Of a DNA stretch of 64,000 nucleotides, positions 18,535-28,043 are shown one piece after another. The notes under the pieces were generated by a model, which was not told the origin of the DNA, did no database searches, and was given only the letters and a program-made list of their open reading frames with translations. How positions within the stretch are numbered: position 1 is the first letter of the stretch; every line of letters starts with the position of its first letter. A program made the translations under genes and the position numbers. The DNA comes from Chloroflexota bacterium (GTDB taxonomy: Bacteria > Chloroflexota > Anaerolineae > J036 > Brachytrichaceae): NCBI GenBank assembly GCA_025354985.1, contig JANXLU010000024.1, forward strand, positions 47,508 to 111,507, in the 5' to 3' direction.

Positions 18535-20059
18535 GTGCGCCACCTGTCATCCATAAACCTATTTGTTCAATATCCTTCTCGGAGGGTTGGCTGACCTCCC
18601 CCACAATCCTCCCTTCATACATCACCACGATCCGATCACTTAATGCGATCAGTTCATCCAGTTCCTCGGACGACAACAGAACCGCGGCGTCCGCCGAGCG
18701 TTGTTGCAACAGCAACTGTTGCACCCCCTCTATCGCGCCCACATCCAAACCGCGGGTGGGTTGCATGGCGATCAAGATCGCCGGCTTGCCAGACAGTTCG
18801 CGCGCCAGAATCGTGCGCTGAATATTCCCGCCGCTAAGCAGCCGTACCGACGTCTCAATTGTTGGCGCAAGGATAGCGTAGTTCTTCTTTAGCTCCTGTG
18901 CATTTTTGCGGGCCAGCCCGTAGTTTAGTGACCAGCCATTCGCCAGCGGTGCCTGGCGATACGCCTTCATGATCAGGTTGTCCGTGATGCTCAGGTTGGG
19001 TGCGGTGCCCACCCGGCTGCGGTCCTCGGGAACGTGTGCCACCCCGCTTTCAATGGCCACGCGCGCAGATTTGTTGGCCAACTGGTGATTACCCGAGGTA
19101 ATCGTGCCCCCGGTTGTGCCTCGCAGCCCGGTGATCACCTCGGCCAGCTCGCTTTGCCCGTTGCCAGAGACGCCCGCAACGCCCACTATTTCGCCTGCAC
19201 GCACCTGCAGCGTCACGTCTTTTAACGCGGGCAGACCCTTGTCATTGTTGGCGCACACATCCTTTAGTTCCAGCAACACCGCGCCGGGCGTCTTTACAGG
19301 TTTATCAACTGCGAAAGTCACGCTCCGCCCAACCATCAACCGTGCCAGTTCCGGGATGGAGGTTTGTTTGACCGGCATACCCGCCGCGGTCACCTTGCCC
19401 TGGCGCAACACTGTCACACGGTCTGCAACCGACATGACTTCGTTGAGTTTGTGGCTGATAAAAACGATCGACTTGCCATCCGCCGCCATGCTGCGGAGTG
19501 TTGCGATAAGACCGCTGATTTCCTGCGGCGCCAACACCGCGGTTGGCTCATCCATGATCAGGATGTCGACCCCGCGATAGAGCATCTTAAGTATTTCCAC
19601 CCGCTGTTGCTCGCCCACCGAGAGCTGCCATATTTTTGCGGAAGGTGAAATGGCCATGCCAAATTTGCGCCCCAGCTCCAGCATCGTTTGATCATATTCG
19701 CGCAACCGGATGAGGAATCCGGGCACATCCAGACCCAGCAAAATGTTCTCGGTCACGGTCTGTGTTGAGATCAACGTAAAGTGCTGGTGGATCATCCCGA
19801 TTCCGCTGTTCATGGCATCGCGTGGCGAGCCAAACTGCACCGGTTTGCCGTGTATGGCGATGTTGCCCGCCTCGGGTTTGTACAACCCGGCAAGCACGGT
19901 CATCAGCGTGCTTTTGCCCGCGCCATTCTCGCCCAACAGCGCGTGGATTTCACCTGCGCGCAGCTCGAAATCAACGTGATCGTTGGCGATCACGCCCGGG
20001 AATTCCTTGACAATCCCCTGCATGCGTACGGCTGCTGCTGGCGTGCCGGCGTCGGTCAT
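18527..20059 (-). CDS. Nucleoside-type ABC transporter ATP-binding protein (two fused NBDs)
   Basis: 510 residues with two nucleotide-binding domains in tandem, as in the RbsA/YufO group. The first has Walker [10 protein letters not shown], signature [13 protein letters not shown], and Walker [15 protein letters not shown]. The second has a degenerate Walker A (GVSGNGQSE), signature [15 protein letters not shown] and an atypical Walker B ([14 protein letters not shown]), normal for this family. It drives uptake through the two permeases encoded downstream. Its start overlaps the stop of the LLM oxidoreductase gene in ATGA, so transporter synthesis is coupled to that enzyme. No substrate-binding lipoprotein (BmpA) gene is present in the window. 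Confidence 0.9.
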   Translation of the reverse strand: MTDAGTPAAAVRMQGIVKEFPGVIANDHVDFELRAGEIHALLGENGAGKSTLMTVLAGLYKPEAGNIAIHGKPVQFGSPRDAMNSGIGMIHQHFTLISTQTVTENILLGLDVPGFLIRLREYDQTMLELGRKFGMAISPSAKIWQLSVGEQQRVEILKMLYRGVDILIMDEPTAVLAPQEISGLIATLRSMAADGKSIVFISHKLNEVMSVADRVTVLRQGKVTAAGMPVKQTSIPELARLMVGRSVTFAVDKPVKTPGAVLLELKDVCANNDKGLPALKDVTLQVRAGEIVGVAGVSGNGQSELAEVITGLRGTTGGTITSGNHQLANKSARVAIESGVAHVPEDRSRVGTAPNLSITDNLIMKAYRQAPLANGWSLNYGLARKNAQELKKNYAILAPTIETSVRLLSGGNIQRTILARELSGKPAILIAMQPTRGLDVGAIEGVQQLLLQQRSADAAVLLSSEELDELIALSDRIVVMYEGRIVGEVSQPSEKDIEQIGLWMTGGAHE

Positions 20060-21051
20060 GCTTGTGCGAAGGTGTCAATCATCGTATACGGGTCGCCCAT
20101 GGGATACAGGATCGGGCACGTGCACCCATTCCTGCGATATTCCTCCACTTTGGCGCGCACCTCATCCGGCGTGCCAGTTGCCGAGATTTTGAGGACAAAG
20201 TCATCCGGAATATATTGCATCGCCGCCGAAATTTGTTCCTTGGTCGCGGGCCAGCCCAAGATGGCCTGAACCTTCTGGATGACATCGTCGCTCACACCGC
20301 TGGCCTTTGCAATGTGCGGTTGTTGTGCCACATATTGGGTGAGCAGCCACTTGGCGTCTTCGATGGCCTTCTTGCGGTCATGGTGAACCGAGCACACCAC
20401 CAGTTGTGGCCGGTCAATATCATCAACTCGCTTTCCGCGTTTTTTTGCGCCTTTGTCCAAAAGTTCCAAAGCGCGAATGTTGTATTCCGGAGGAACGCAG
20501 TAATTTAGTACGGCGCCATCGGCTATTTCTCCCGTCAGCTCCATCATTTGGTCGCCCGTGGCGCCGATCATGATTGGAATATTGCGCGGTTCGCGCCGCC
20601 CATGAACCACATCCAATTCAATATTGTGGACCTTGTGAAATTCCCCCTCAAACGTCACGCGCTCCATACGCAGCAAGCGGCGCATGACTTCAACGGTTTC
20701 GCGCATGGCAAGCAACGGTTTTCGCCGGTCAATACCCACGTTTTTGGCCAGCGGGTCCCACCATGCACCGATGCCGCAGATGATGCGATTGGGCGCCAGA
20801 TCATCCAGGGTCAAAAACGTGGCCGCGAGCAGCCCGATATTGCGAGTCCAGTTGTTTATGACGCCGCTACCCACCATGATCCGCTTGGTAGTGGCTGCAA
20901 ACGCGGCCATGGGGACGATCGCATCCCGCACCAGTCGGCTTTCAGCCTGCCATACCGCCTCAAATCCCTTTGATTCGGCATATTGCGCATATTTCATGCC
21001 ATCCTGTAGCGAATGGCGATCCTGCAAATAGAGTGCGACGCGATGTGTCAT
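20056..21051 (-). CDS. LLM-class flavin/F420-dependent oxidoreductase
   Basis: 331 residues of the luciferase-like monooxygenase fold, closest in style to F420-dependent methylenetetrahydromethanopterin reductase (Mer-like) proteins. Visible features are [33 protein letters not shown] with the non-prolyl-turn region, [16 protein letters not shown], and [22 protein letters not shown] near the cofactor-binding C-terminal half of the barrel. Such enzymes move hydride between F420H2 (or FMN) and an organic substrate. The gene overlaps the nucleoside ATPase gene (ATGA) and follows the F420 reductase gene by 55 bases, so a step in purine breakdown is inferred. The substrate is unknown. Confidence 0.8.
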   Translation of the reverse strand: MTHRVALYLQDRHSLQDGMKYAQYAESKGFEAVWQAESRLVRDAIVPMAAFAATTKRIMVGSGVINNWTRNIGLLAATFLTLDDLAPNRIICGIGAWWDPLAKNVGIDRRKPLLAMRETVEVMRRLLRMERVTFEGEFHKVHNIELDVVHGRREPRNIPIMIGATGDQMMELTGEIADGAVLNYCVPPEYNIRALELLDKGAKKRGKRVDDIDRPQLVVCSVHHDRKKAIEDAKWLLTQYVAQQPHIAKASGVSDDVIQKVQAILGWPATKEQISAAMQYIPDDFVLKISATGTPDEVRAKVEEYRRNGCTCPILYPMGDPYTMIDTFAQA

Positions 21052-21106
21052 GTTGGTTCTCCGTCAATTTGTGCGCGGTTGAGCTCTGATCCTCCGCGCA
21101 GGTGTG

Positions 21107-21760
21107 TTACATGATCCCGGTTATTTTTATTCCGCTGGCCTTGACCTTGTGTTTGATGTTCAGACCGATCAATACGCTCGTCAGCCCCTCGACCACCACG
21201 GCGTTTGCCAACGGTCCGGCGTCATACGCTTGCATCCCCGCATCCCGCGCCAGACCGATAACCGTCGCCTTGGCGTCCTTGTCATCACCACACACCAGCA
21301 CGTCACAATCAATCGGATGATCCGCATCCTTCAAATGATCGGCGCCAATATTTTGAAATGCGGTTACGACTTTGACAGCGTCGCCCAGCTGTGCTTGCGC
21401 CTCCTGCGATGCAGATCCCGCCGCGGGCATCTGCACCCGTGCAACCTTGGGCGGCACCAGTGGCACAGTCACATCCACAAAGACTTTGTGCTGGCAGTGC
21501 TCGTGCACGGATGCGATCGTGCTTTGATGCGCGCCATAGGGCACAGTCAGCACGATGATCTGTGCGGCACGCGCTGCGTTCACATTGTCCGTACCGGTGA
21601 CCGACGGCGAAGCCAGCAAGGTGTTTATTTCCGCCGCGGCACTCTGCGCCTTGTCCGCCGTGCGCGAGCCTATGATCACCATGTGGCCGGCACGGGCCCA
21701 ACGTAAGGCCAAGCCGGATCCTTCGTGACCGGTTCCCCCCAAGACTGCAATGATTGACAA
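21107..21760 (-). CDS. npdG: NADPH-dependent F420 reductase
   Basis: 217 residues. The N-terminal Rossmann motif AVLGGTGHEGSGLALRWA, followed by VIIGSRTADKAQ (Ser-Arg for the NADPH 2'-phosphate), is diagnostic of NpdG/Fno. The F420-binding part has AGSASQEAQAQLG, VTAFQNIGADHL and CDVLVCGDDKDAK. It moves hydride between NADPH and coenzyme F420, and so would supply F420H2 to, or take it from, the adjacent LLM enzyme. It lies between ssnA (61 bases) and the LLM gene (55 bases). Its presence implies that the organism makes or obtains F420; no biosynthesis gene is in the window. Confidence 0.88.
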   Translation of the reverse strand: MSIIAVLGGTGHEGSGLALRWARAGHMVIIGSRTADKAQSAAAEINTLLASPSVTGTDNVNAARAAQIIVLTVPYGAHQSTIASVHEHCQHKVFVDVTVPLVPPKVARVQMPAAGSASQEAQAQLGDAVKVVTAFQNIGADHLKDADHPIDCDVLVCGDDKDAKATVIGLARDAGMQAYDAGPLANAVVVEGLTSVLIGLNIKHKVKASGIKITGIM

Positions 21761-21821
21761 TGAATGCTCCTGTTTATTCTGGATCTGCTAATTTGAAGTG
21801 CTGTTTGTTTATGCTGGTTTG

Positions 21822-23150
21822 CTACCCCGCGACCCGCTTCCAAACTTCGGCGGACAGTTCCCGACTGCGCGCGGCAATGCGTTCCTCGTCAAGAAAGCGC
21901 AGCTTTCGATCCAGCATCAACACCTTCCCACTTGCAATGGTGCCTGTAACCGCGCTCGATTGAAAGCCAAACAACATATGCCAGGGCAGGTTTCCCGCCG
22001 TCAGGGGAGTGGTTGGATGGTATTCTACGATCATCAGATCGGCCGCTGCACCGGGCTGCAGCACGCCAAGTGGAGCGGCCGGAAACAGCGCGGACGCCAG
22101 GGCGGCATTGTTGCGCACCGCCATCTGGATAACGGCATCACCGCCCATGCGGCGGGGATCCCGATGGACTGCTTTGTGGAGCAGGTAAGCAGTTTTCCAC
22201 TCCTCCCACATCGCATTGGAAAACCCGTCGTTGCCAAGGGCCACCCGCACTCCCAGACGCATCAATCCTTCAACATCTGCTGCGCCCACCGCGTTGTTCA
22301 TGTTGCTGCGCGGCTGATGGGTAACCCAGGTGCTCGTGTCGCGCAGGATCATGCTCTCGCGCTGGTCGATGTGGATGCAATGTGCCGCGATGCTCATTGG
22401 CCCCAACAGTCCGGCCTGCGACAAACGATCCACCACCCGGGTGGCCGTCCGCTTTAGGCTGTCATATTCATCCGATTCGTGCTCCGCGACATGCACGTGA
22501 AATCCGCCATCGTGCGCCACCCGACAGGTTTCCAACGAGCGATCCGATAGTGTCATACTCGCGTGCAGACCAAATAGTGCGGAAAGCTGACCGGAACCAG
22601 GGGACACCTTTTTTGCAAAACGAACGTTCTCGTCCACCCCGGCTTGAAACCGCTGCGGACCGTCGCGATCAGTCACCTCGTAGCACAGACATGCGCGCAA
22701 ACCGCTTTCGAGCACGGCATCGCCGATAACATCCAGCGAGCCATCAATGGCGTTGGGCGATGCGTGATGATCGATGAGCGTGGTGGTTCCATGACGCACC
22801 GCGTCCACCAGGCTGACCAGCGCGCTATACCGAACGTCTTCGGGCTTCAGTGCACTGTCCAGTTTCCACCACAGTCGCTCCAATATCTCGGGGAAGTCCT
22901 TGGGCGCGTCGCCAGGGATGCTCATCCCGCGCGCAAATGCGCCGTAGAAATGCGTGTGTGCGCAAATGTTACCGGGCAACACAAATTGCCCGCGGGCGTC
23001 CAGAATTTCGGCAGTGCGATACTTTTCGCGCATCAGCGCGGTCGGGCCCGTCTCGTGGATGCGCCCATCCTGGATGAGCAGGGCATGGTCTGTCAGCAGC
23101 TCGCACGGGTCGCCCCATGTGACAAGGTGCGCGTTAACGATCAGCATCAT
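21822..23150 (-). CDS. ssnA: SsnA-type aminohydrolase
   Basis: About 442 residues from ATG 23150, which overlaps the stop of the upstream xanthine dehydrogenase gene (ATGA). Amidohydrolase barrel ligands are seen in GNICAHTHFYGAFARGM, the HHAS segment, FHVHVAEHESDEYD, IAAHCIHID and ALGNDGFSN. These match the SsnA family as I recall it. SsnA lies next to xdhD-like molybdenum hydroxylases and ygfK in E. coli and clostridia, in loci for anaerobic purine use. It probably deaminates or opens a purine-derived ring. The coupling to the upstream hydroxylase gene supports a consecutive step. Confidence 0.85.
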   Translation of the reverse strand: MMLIVNAHLVTWGDPCELLTDHALLIQDGRIHETGPTALMREKYRTAEILDARGQFVLPGNICAHTHFYGAFARGMSIPGDAPKDFPEILERLWWKLDSALKPEDVRYSALVSLVDAVRHGTTTLIDHHASPNAIDGSLDVIGDAVLESGLRACLCYEVTDRDGPQRFQAGVDENVRFAKKVSPGSGQLSALFGLHASMTLSDRSLETCRVAHDGGFHVHVAEHESDEYDSLKRTATRVVDRLSQAGLLGPMSIAAHCIHIDQRESMILRDTSTWVTHQPRSNMNNAVGAADVEGLMRLGVRVALGNDGFSNAMWEEWKTAYLLHKAVHRDPRRMGGDAVIQMAVRNNAALASALFPAAPLGVLQPGAAADLMIVEYHPTTPLTAGNLPWHMLFGFQSSAVTGTIASGKVLMLDRKLRFLDEERIAARSRELSAEVWKRVAG

Positions 23151-25894
23151 TTTGACAGTTGTGCCTTGAGCCATTTCTTGTCCGCAGGCAGGCTGTAGCA
23201 GCGCACGCCGGTCGCATTAAAAATCGCATTGATGATGGCCGGGGTAGTCGGAATGCTGGCCAGCTCGCCCACGCCCTTGGCACCGTAGGGTCCATCCGCC
23301 GTTTGGTGCTCAACAAAAAATGAGATGATTTCCGGAGTTTGGTCCATGGTCGGCAAGTTGACCTTCTTGAGCGTATCGGTTACAACCAAGCCATCCTTGA
23401 GTTCAAATTTCTCCTGAAGCGCCATCCCCAGACCCATATTGATGCTGCCCTCGACCTGTCCCTGCAGTGCCAGCGGATTCATGACACGGCCCACGTCGTT
23501 GGCCGCGATCACCTTGAGCACGCTGGTTTCACCCGTCTTTACGTTCACCTCAACCAGCGCGGCCTGTGCGCCAAAGCCAAACGCAAAATGATGGTATTTT
23601 GGCGCCATTGGGGCCACATATTGATACGCCACCCGCGGCACCCGACCCTCGCGGCGGGCTGCCTTTACGACTTCGGTCAAAGCGACCCTGGCCACGTCAT
23701 GCTCTTGTGCGCCATCCGTGCATATTGACACCATCCCACCCGCAAAGGTAAGTTTGTCGGGTGCCGCGTCCAGCAACTCTGCGGCGGTCTGGCTCAGTAA
23801 CTTGCGCACTTCAATCGATGCGTGCCGCACGGCGTTGCCAGTTACGTAGGTCTGCCGACTGGCCGTGGTCGCACTGCAATCCAGCGTGTGATCGGTATCA
23901 GCGACCAACACATCGATATCGCCAAATGGCACACCCAGTTCTTCGCTTACGATCTGCGCCATCACCGTAACCAGTCCCTGACCTATCTCGGCCGCGCCGG
24001 CCTTAACTAGCGCACGACCGGTTGCAAACAGCTCGACCTCGGCGCCCGCGGCATCATATGCGCCGCTGCCAAACCCGGTGTTTTTGTAGGCGCACGCAAT
24101 GCCCCATGCCCGGCGGAGATCGCCTTCTACCGCGACCACCGGGTGTTGTGCCATTTCGGTTGCGACCAATTCAAGGCATTCGCCCAACCCGACGCTCTCG
24201 GTGAGCTCGTGGCCAGCCAGCGTTTTCTTGCCCACGGCCAGAATATTCTTACGGCGGATTTCAAGCGGTGAGATGCCCAATGCGCCGGCCAGCTCGTCCA
24301 GCTGACTTTCCATGGCAAAGGTGCTTTGGGTGACGCCAAACCCGCGAAACGCGCCACATGGCACATTGTTGGTATACATTGCGTGGGTGGTCACTTTGGC
24401 GTTGGGCACACTGTTTGGCCCGCCGGCGTGGGTGGTCGCGCGCAACATCACGTGATTGCTTAGGCTGGCATAGGCGCCGCCATCGCCATAGATTTCCACT
24501 TCATGGGCCATCAGAGTTCCATCGCGTTTGGCACCCGTCTTCATGCGAATTTGGGTCGCGTGGCGCTTGGGATGGAACAGCAGCGATTCCTTCCGCGACA
24601 TCACCATCTTGACTGGTCGTCCGGTCTTTTGCGCCGCCAAGGCCACCAAAATCTGAACGCTCACATCTTCTTTTCCGCCGAACGCGCCGCCAATCAAGCA
24701 GTTCACCACCCGGATGGCCGATTCCGGCACGGCCAGAGTGGCCGCAATTTGCGCCCGGTCACCAAAGGGTATTTGCCCGCCGCAATACACCGTAATCCGC
24801 CCGGTAGGGTCCGGCACGGCCACGCCCGCCTCGGGCTCGATAAATCCGTGCTCGATAAATGGTGTGGCATATTCACGCTCGATCACCACATCGCTCTCGG
24901 CAAAGCCGCGCGCAATGTCGCCGTTTTCCAGGTTGTATTCGGCCTTAAAGTTGCCGGTGGGGTGGTGCGGGTGCAGTAGTGTGGCGCCGGGTTGGGCCGC
25001 GGCTTTGGGGTCGGTCAAAATCGGCAACGCTTCAAAGTCCACCGTCACGAGTTTGAGCGCGGCCTCCGCAATGTCCTCGCTTTCAGCGATCACCAGCGCC
25101 AGCGCATCCCCTACATATCGCACCTTGTCGTAGCATAGTACCGGCCAATCCACCTCGTGCACGCCCGAGTCCTTGCGACCCGGGACGTCGGCATGTGTCA
25201 GGACCGCGACCACACCGGTCAGCGCCTTCGCGGCGCGGGTGTCAATCTTCAGGATATTGGCATGCGGCAATCTTGAGCGCAGCGCCTTTGCATGCAGCAT
25301 TCCATCAATGTAAATATCATCCGCATAAATCCCGCTACCATTTACTTTGGCAACCGCATCTGGTCGGAGCATCGGCTGGCTGATGGCATGCAGCGGTTTG
25401 GCCACCTTGGGCAGCGGCCCGGTCGGCTCCCCCGCGGACTGTTGGATGGCGCGGATGATTGCGCTATACCCGGTGCACCGGCAGATGTTGAACTGATGAC
25501 CATCATAGATTTCCGCCAGGGTGGGGTGCGGGTTCTTGTCAAGCAGCGCTTTAGTCGCCATAACAAATCCCGGCGTGCAAATACCACACTGAGTGGCGCC
25601 CTGGTCAACATAGGCCTGTTGAATCGGGTGCAACGTGCCGTCCGGCCCGGCCACGCCTTCAATGGTGGTTATTGCCGCGCCATGCACGCGCTTCATGGGT
25701 ACCAGGCAACTGCGCACGGCTTTGCCATCCTGGATCACCATGCAACTGCCACAGTGACCGGTGGCACAGCCGTCCTTAGTCCCGGTCAGATGCCAGTCAT
25801 CGCGCAGCACATCCATTAGCAGCTTCTGCGGCGGGCAGGTGATGGATCGGGCGGTTCCGTTTACCGTTAGGGTGTGCAGTACTTCTTCGCTCAT
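23147..25894 (-). CDS. XdhD-like molybdenum hydroxylase: fused [2Fe-2S] and molybdopterin domains
   Basis: 915 residues. Residues 1 to about 155 form the iron-sulfur part: GCATGHCGSCMVIQDG with the following SCLVP Cys, QCGICTPG, and NICRCTGY. After a linker, the molybdenum domain begins at DAVAKVNGSGIYADDI and holds IGGAFGGKEDVS, VPCGAFRGFGVTQS, EIGQGLVTVMAQ and GVGELASIP, whose Glu is the catalytic base. This two-in-one form without FAD resembles XdhD and the selenium-dependent xanthine dehydrogenases found with YgeY and SsnA. The FAD domain may come from the fused protein at 14991-16445. No in-frame TGA is seen; in such enzymes selenium is a labile cofactor and not selenocysteine. Confidence 0.88.
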   Translation of the reverse strand: MSEEVLHTLTVNGTARSITCPPQKLLMDVLRDDWHLTGTKDGCATGHCGSCMVIQDGKAVRSCLVPMKRVHGAAITTIEGVAGPDGTLHPIQQAYVDQGATQCGICTPGFVMATKALLDKNPHPTLAEIYDGHQFNICRCTGYSAIIRAIQQSAGEPTGPLPKVAKPLHAISQPMLRPDAVAKVNGSGIYADDIYIDGMLHAKALRSRLPHANILKIDTRAAKALTGVVAVLTHADVPGRKDSGVHEVDWPVLCYDKVRYVGDALALVIAESEDIAEAALKLVTVDFEALPILTDPKAAAQPGATLLHPHHPTGNFKAEYNLENGDIARGFAESDVVIEREYATPFIEHGFIEPEAGVAVPDPTGRITVYCGGQIPFGDRAQIAATLAVPESAIRVVNCLIGGAFGGKEDVSVQILVALAAQKTGRPVKMVMSRKESLLFHPKRHATQIRMKTGAKRDGTLMAHEVEIYGDGGAYASLSNHVMLRATTHAGGPNSVPNAKVTTHAMYTNNVPCGAFRGFGVTQSTFAMESQLDELAGALGISPLEIRRKNILAVGKKTLAGHELTESVGLGECLELVATEMAQHPVVAVEGDLRRAWGIACAYKNTGFGSGAYDAAGAEVELFATGRALVKAGAAEIGQGLVTVMAQIVSEELGVPFGDIDVLVADTDHTLDCSATTASRQTYVTGNAVRHASIEVRKLLSQTAAELLDAAPDKLTFAGGMVSICTDGAQEHDVARVALTEVVKAARREGRVPRVAYQYVAPMAPKYHHFAFGFGAQAALVEVNVKTGETSVLKVIAANDVGRVMNPLALQGQVEGSINMGLGMALQEKFELKDGLVVTDTLKKVNLPTMDQTPEIISFFVEHQTADGPYGAKGVGELASIPTTPAIINAIFNATGVRCYSLPADKKWLKAQLSK

Positions 25895-25942
25895 GTGTTG
25901 TAGTTGCGATTACGTTCGAAATATTTACCGATAATGTTCGGA

Positions 25943-27199
25943 TTATGTCAGGGTTGTGTCCAGAGCCACGACACAGTTGGCAAGCGCCTGGACGCCTCGT
26001 ACGAGATCGGAATCATTTGTGATTTCTTCGGGTGCGTGGCTGCGGCCACCGATGCTTGGCACGAAGATCATCGCGCTCGGCGCTATCAGCGAAAGATAGT
26101 TGGTATCGTGACCCGCACCGCTTGGCGTGCGAATGGCATTTTGGTCAAGCTCGCTGCAAACCTGCCACACCAGCTCGTGCAGCCAGCCTGGCGGCACAAC
26201 TGATGACAGCCTGGTGTGGTTGTGCACCTGCAACGTGACCCCACGCTGGGCACATGCCTTATTGGCTGCCGTCATAAACGCCTCCCACATCCGGTCCAAC
26301 TCCGCCATATCCAGGCTGCGGAGCTCGGGATAGATTATGACTTTGTTCGCAATCACGTTGCCCTGATTGGGTGCAACGTCGATCTTTCCAATCGTCCCAA
26401 CAGCGCCATGTCCGTTTCCCGCCGCATCGCGCGCGATGGACTCTATTGCAGTGATGACTGGCCCAAGCGCGGCCACGGCATCTTGCCGCAATGACATGGG
26501 TGTTGCGCCAGCGTGATTGCTCTTGCCGTGAAGTTCAAAGATGGCCCGATGGATGCCCACAATTCCAGTCACCGCCGCCAACCTGGCGCCGCGTGCTTCC
26601 ATCACCGGACCTTGCTCAATGTGTAGCTCAAGCGAGGCCGCAAACGCGCCTGGTCGCAGAAGTGGGCCGGCCATGTGTTCCGGCGCGCCACCCATGTCGC
26701 CGATTGCCTGGCGCAGCGAAACACCACCCACGGTTCGGTCCAGCCATTCGGAGCGGAAGTCGCCCGTGGCAAGGATCATGCTTCCCATGCAGGCTATGGC
26801 GTAATCCGTGGCCTCTTCGCTAAGATAGTCCGCGATCATGAGTGGATGCCGCAGCGACAGTCCCGCCTCGCGCAGCGTGCGGGCCACTTCCAGCGCACCC
26901 AGCACGCCCAGCATGCCGTCAAAGCGCCCTGCACCCATGACAGTATCCGTATGAGAACCAATCACAATCGGCGCGCGCGCCGATTTGCCGTCGCGTCGGC
27001 CAAATAAATTGCCCGCGGCGTCAAGCGTAATGCCAAGGCCTTCCGCCTCAAATTGCTCCCGCAACCACGCGCGGCCTTGCCGATAGGCCCCGGATGGGAA
27101 CCGCCGGGTCCACCCTGGTGTGTCGGGTTCGGTGATGGTGGCCAAGGCGTGAATGTCTGCCAATAAGCGCGCGCCGTTGATGCTTGGTGCAGGGTTCAT
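25943..27199 (-). CDS. Allantoate amidohydrolase/N-carbamoylase-type M20 hydrolase
   Basis: 418 residues. The AllC/AmaB (hydantoinase/carbamoylase) branch of M20 is shown by PIVIGSHTDTVMGAGRFDG, SEEATDYAIACMGS, LELHIEQGPVMEARG, HAGATPM, TPSGAGHDTNYLS and GGRSHAPEE, which together hold the two metal sites and catalytic Glu. It hydrolyses an N-carbamoyl or ureido bond, as in allantoate or carbamoyl amino acids. It begins the purine run, 48 bases before the XdhD-like gene, fitting a late step in ring degradation. Its start overlaps the end of the ABC-2 permease gene by four bases (ATGA), although that gene belongs to a different pathway. Confidence 0.85.
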   Translation of the reverse strand: MNPAPSINGARLLADIHALATITEPDTPGWTRRFPSGAYRQGRAWLREQFEAEGLGITLDAAGNLFGRRDGKSARAPIVIGSHTDTVMGAGRFDGMLGVLGALEVARTLREAGLSLRHPLMIADYLSEEATDYAIACMGSMILATGDFRSEWLDRTVGGVSLRQAIGDMGGAPEHMAGPLLRPGAFAASLELHIEQGPVMEARGARLAAVTGIVGIHRAIFELHGKSNHAGATPMSLRQDAVAALGPVITAIESIARDAAGNGHGAVGTIGKIDVAPNQGNVIANKVIIYPELRSLDMAELDRMWEAFMTAANKACAQRGVTLQVHNHTRLSSVVPPGWLHELVWQVCSELDQNAIRTPSGAGHDTNYLSLIAPSAMIFVPSIGGRSHAPEEITNDSDLVRGVQALANCVVALDTTLT

Positions 27200-28020
27200 A
27201 TCTCTTCACCAAACCGCGGGCTGTAACGACGAAACACCAGATAGCCGACGATAAAGATCACCACGGCAGTCAACGCTGTGCGGAGCCAGAAATCGACCGT
27301 GGTTGGTTGGCCCTTATACATTGCGTCTTGATAAATATTGACAATCGACGCCATCGGGTTCAGCCGCCGCAGCCACACGGCCGGATCGATCGAGCCCACC
27401 AGCGGCAGTATGACCGGCTGCGCGGCCACCGCGTTGATGTCATAGAAAATTGGCGTCAGAAAATAAAGCGCCAGCATACCCAGCTCCACAATAAACCCGG
27501 TGTCGCGATAGAAGACGTTAACCGTGCCCAGCAGCATGCCGATGCCAATGGAAAAGACAAACTGAATAAGCGCGGCAACCGGCACCATTAGCAGCGTAAT
27601 GTGTAGCGGCCAACCCGACAGCACGGTCACGAGAAAAAATACCGGCAGCGACAGCGCGTAATTGACCATCGCCGACACTCCGGCCGCTATTGGCAACACC
27701 ACGCGCGGAAAATATACTTTTTTGACGATCGCGGCGTTTATCACGATGCTGTTGGTGCAGGTCAGGATCGTGGCACTGAACATATTCCATGCCAAAATGC
27801 CGCTCAGAATAAATACCTGCGGGTTCTGAATCTTCTCGCTCCCGCTCACAATGGTGACCTTGGTAAATACAAAGGTCATTACGAGCATCATGGCCAGCGG
27901 CTGCAAAAACGACCACGTCACACCGAGCAGGCTGTTTCGGTAGCGCGCCTTGATGTCGCGCACGACCAGCATCCACACCATGTGGCGGTATTGCCAGAGC
28001 TCGCGCAATTCGTTAACCAT
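27196..28020 (-). CDS. ABC-2 type polysaccharide export permease
   Basis: 274 residues with six membrane helices and the ABC-2 family layout of TagG/Wzm. VVRDIKARYRNSLLGVTWSFLQPLAMMLVMTFVF is the typical N-terminal amphipathic entry and first helix (given only as a landmark; key residues are Arg-Asp-Ile-Lys and Leu-Gly). Near the end, TPIFYDINAV and LRRLNPMASIVNIYQ match the family. It would export a lipid-linked polysaccharide or teichoic acid-like polymer. Its ATPase partner, usually adjacent, is not in the window. The upstream neighbour is a glycosyltransferase, which fits surface polymer assembly. Confidence 0.85.
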   Translation of the reverse strand: MVNELRELWQYRHMVWMLVVRDIKARYRNSLLGVTWSFLQPLAMMLVMTFVFTKVTIVSGSEKIQNPQVFILSGILAWNMFSATILTCTNSIVINAAIVKKVYFPRVVLPIAAGVSAMVNYALSLPVFFLVTVLSGWPLHITLLMVPVAALIQFVFSIGIGMLLGTVNVFYRDTGFIVELGMLALYFLTPIFYDINAVAAQPVILPLVGSIDPAVWLRRLNPMASIVNIYQDAMYKGQPTTVDFWLRTALTAVVIFIVGYLVFRRYSPRFGEEI

Positions 28021-28043
28021 GTTGCCTTTCTAAAGTTGCACGG

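Noticed and set aside
23147..25894. Selenocysteine in the XdhD-like enzyme
   Set aside because: No in-frame TGA or SECIS-like hairpin is seen, and this enzyme group uses a non-protein selenium ligand.
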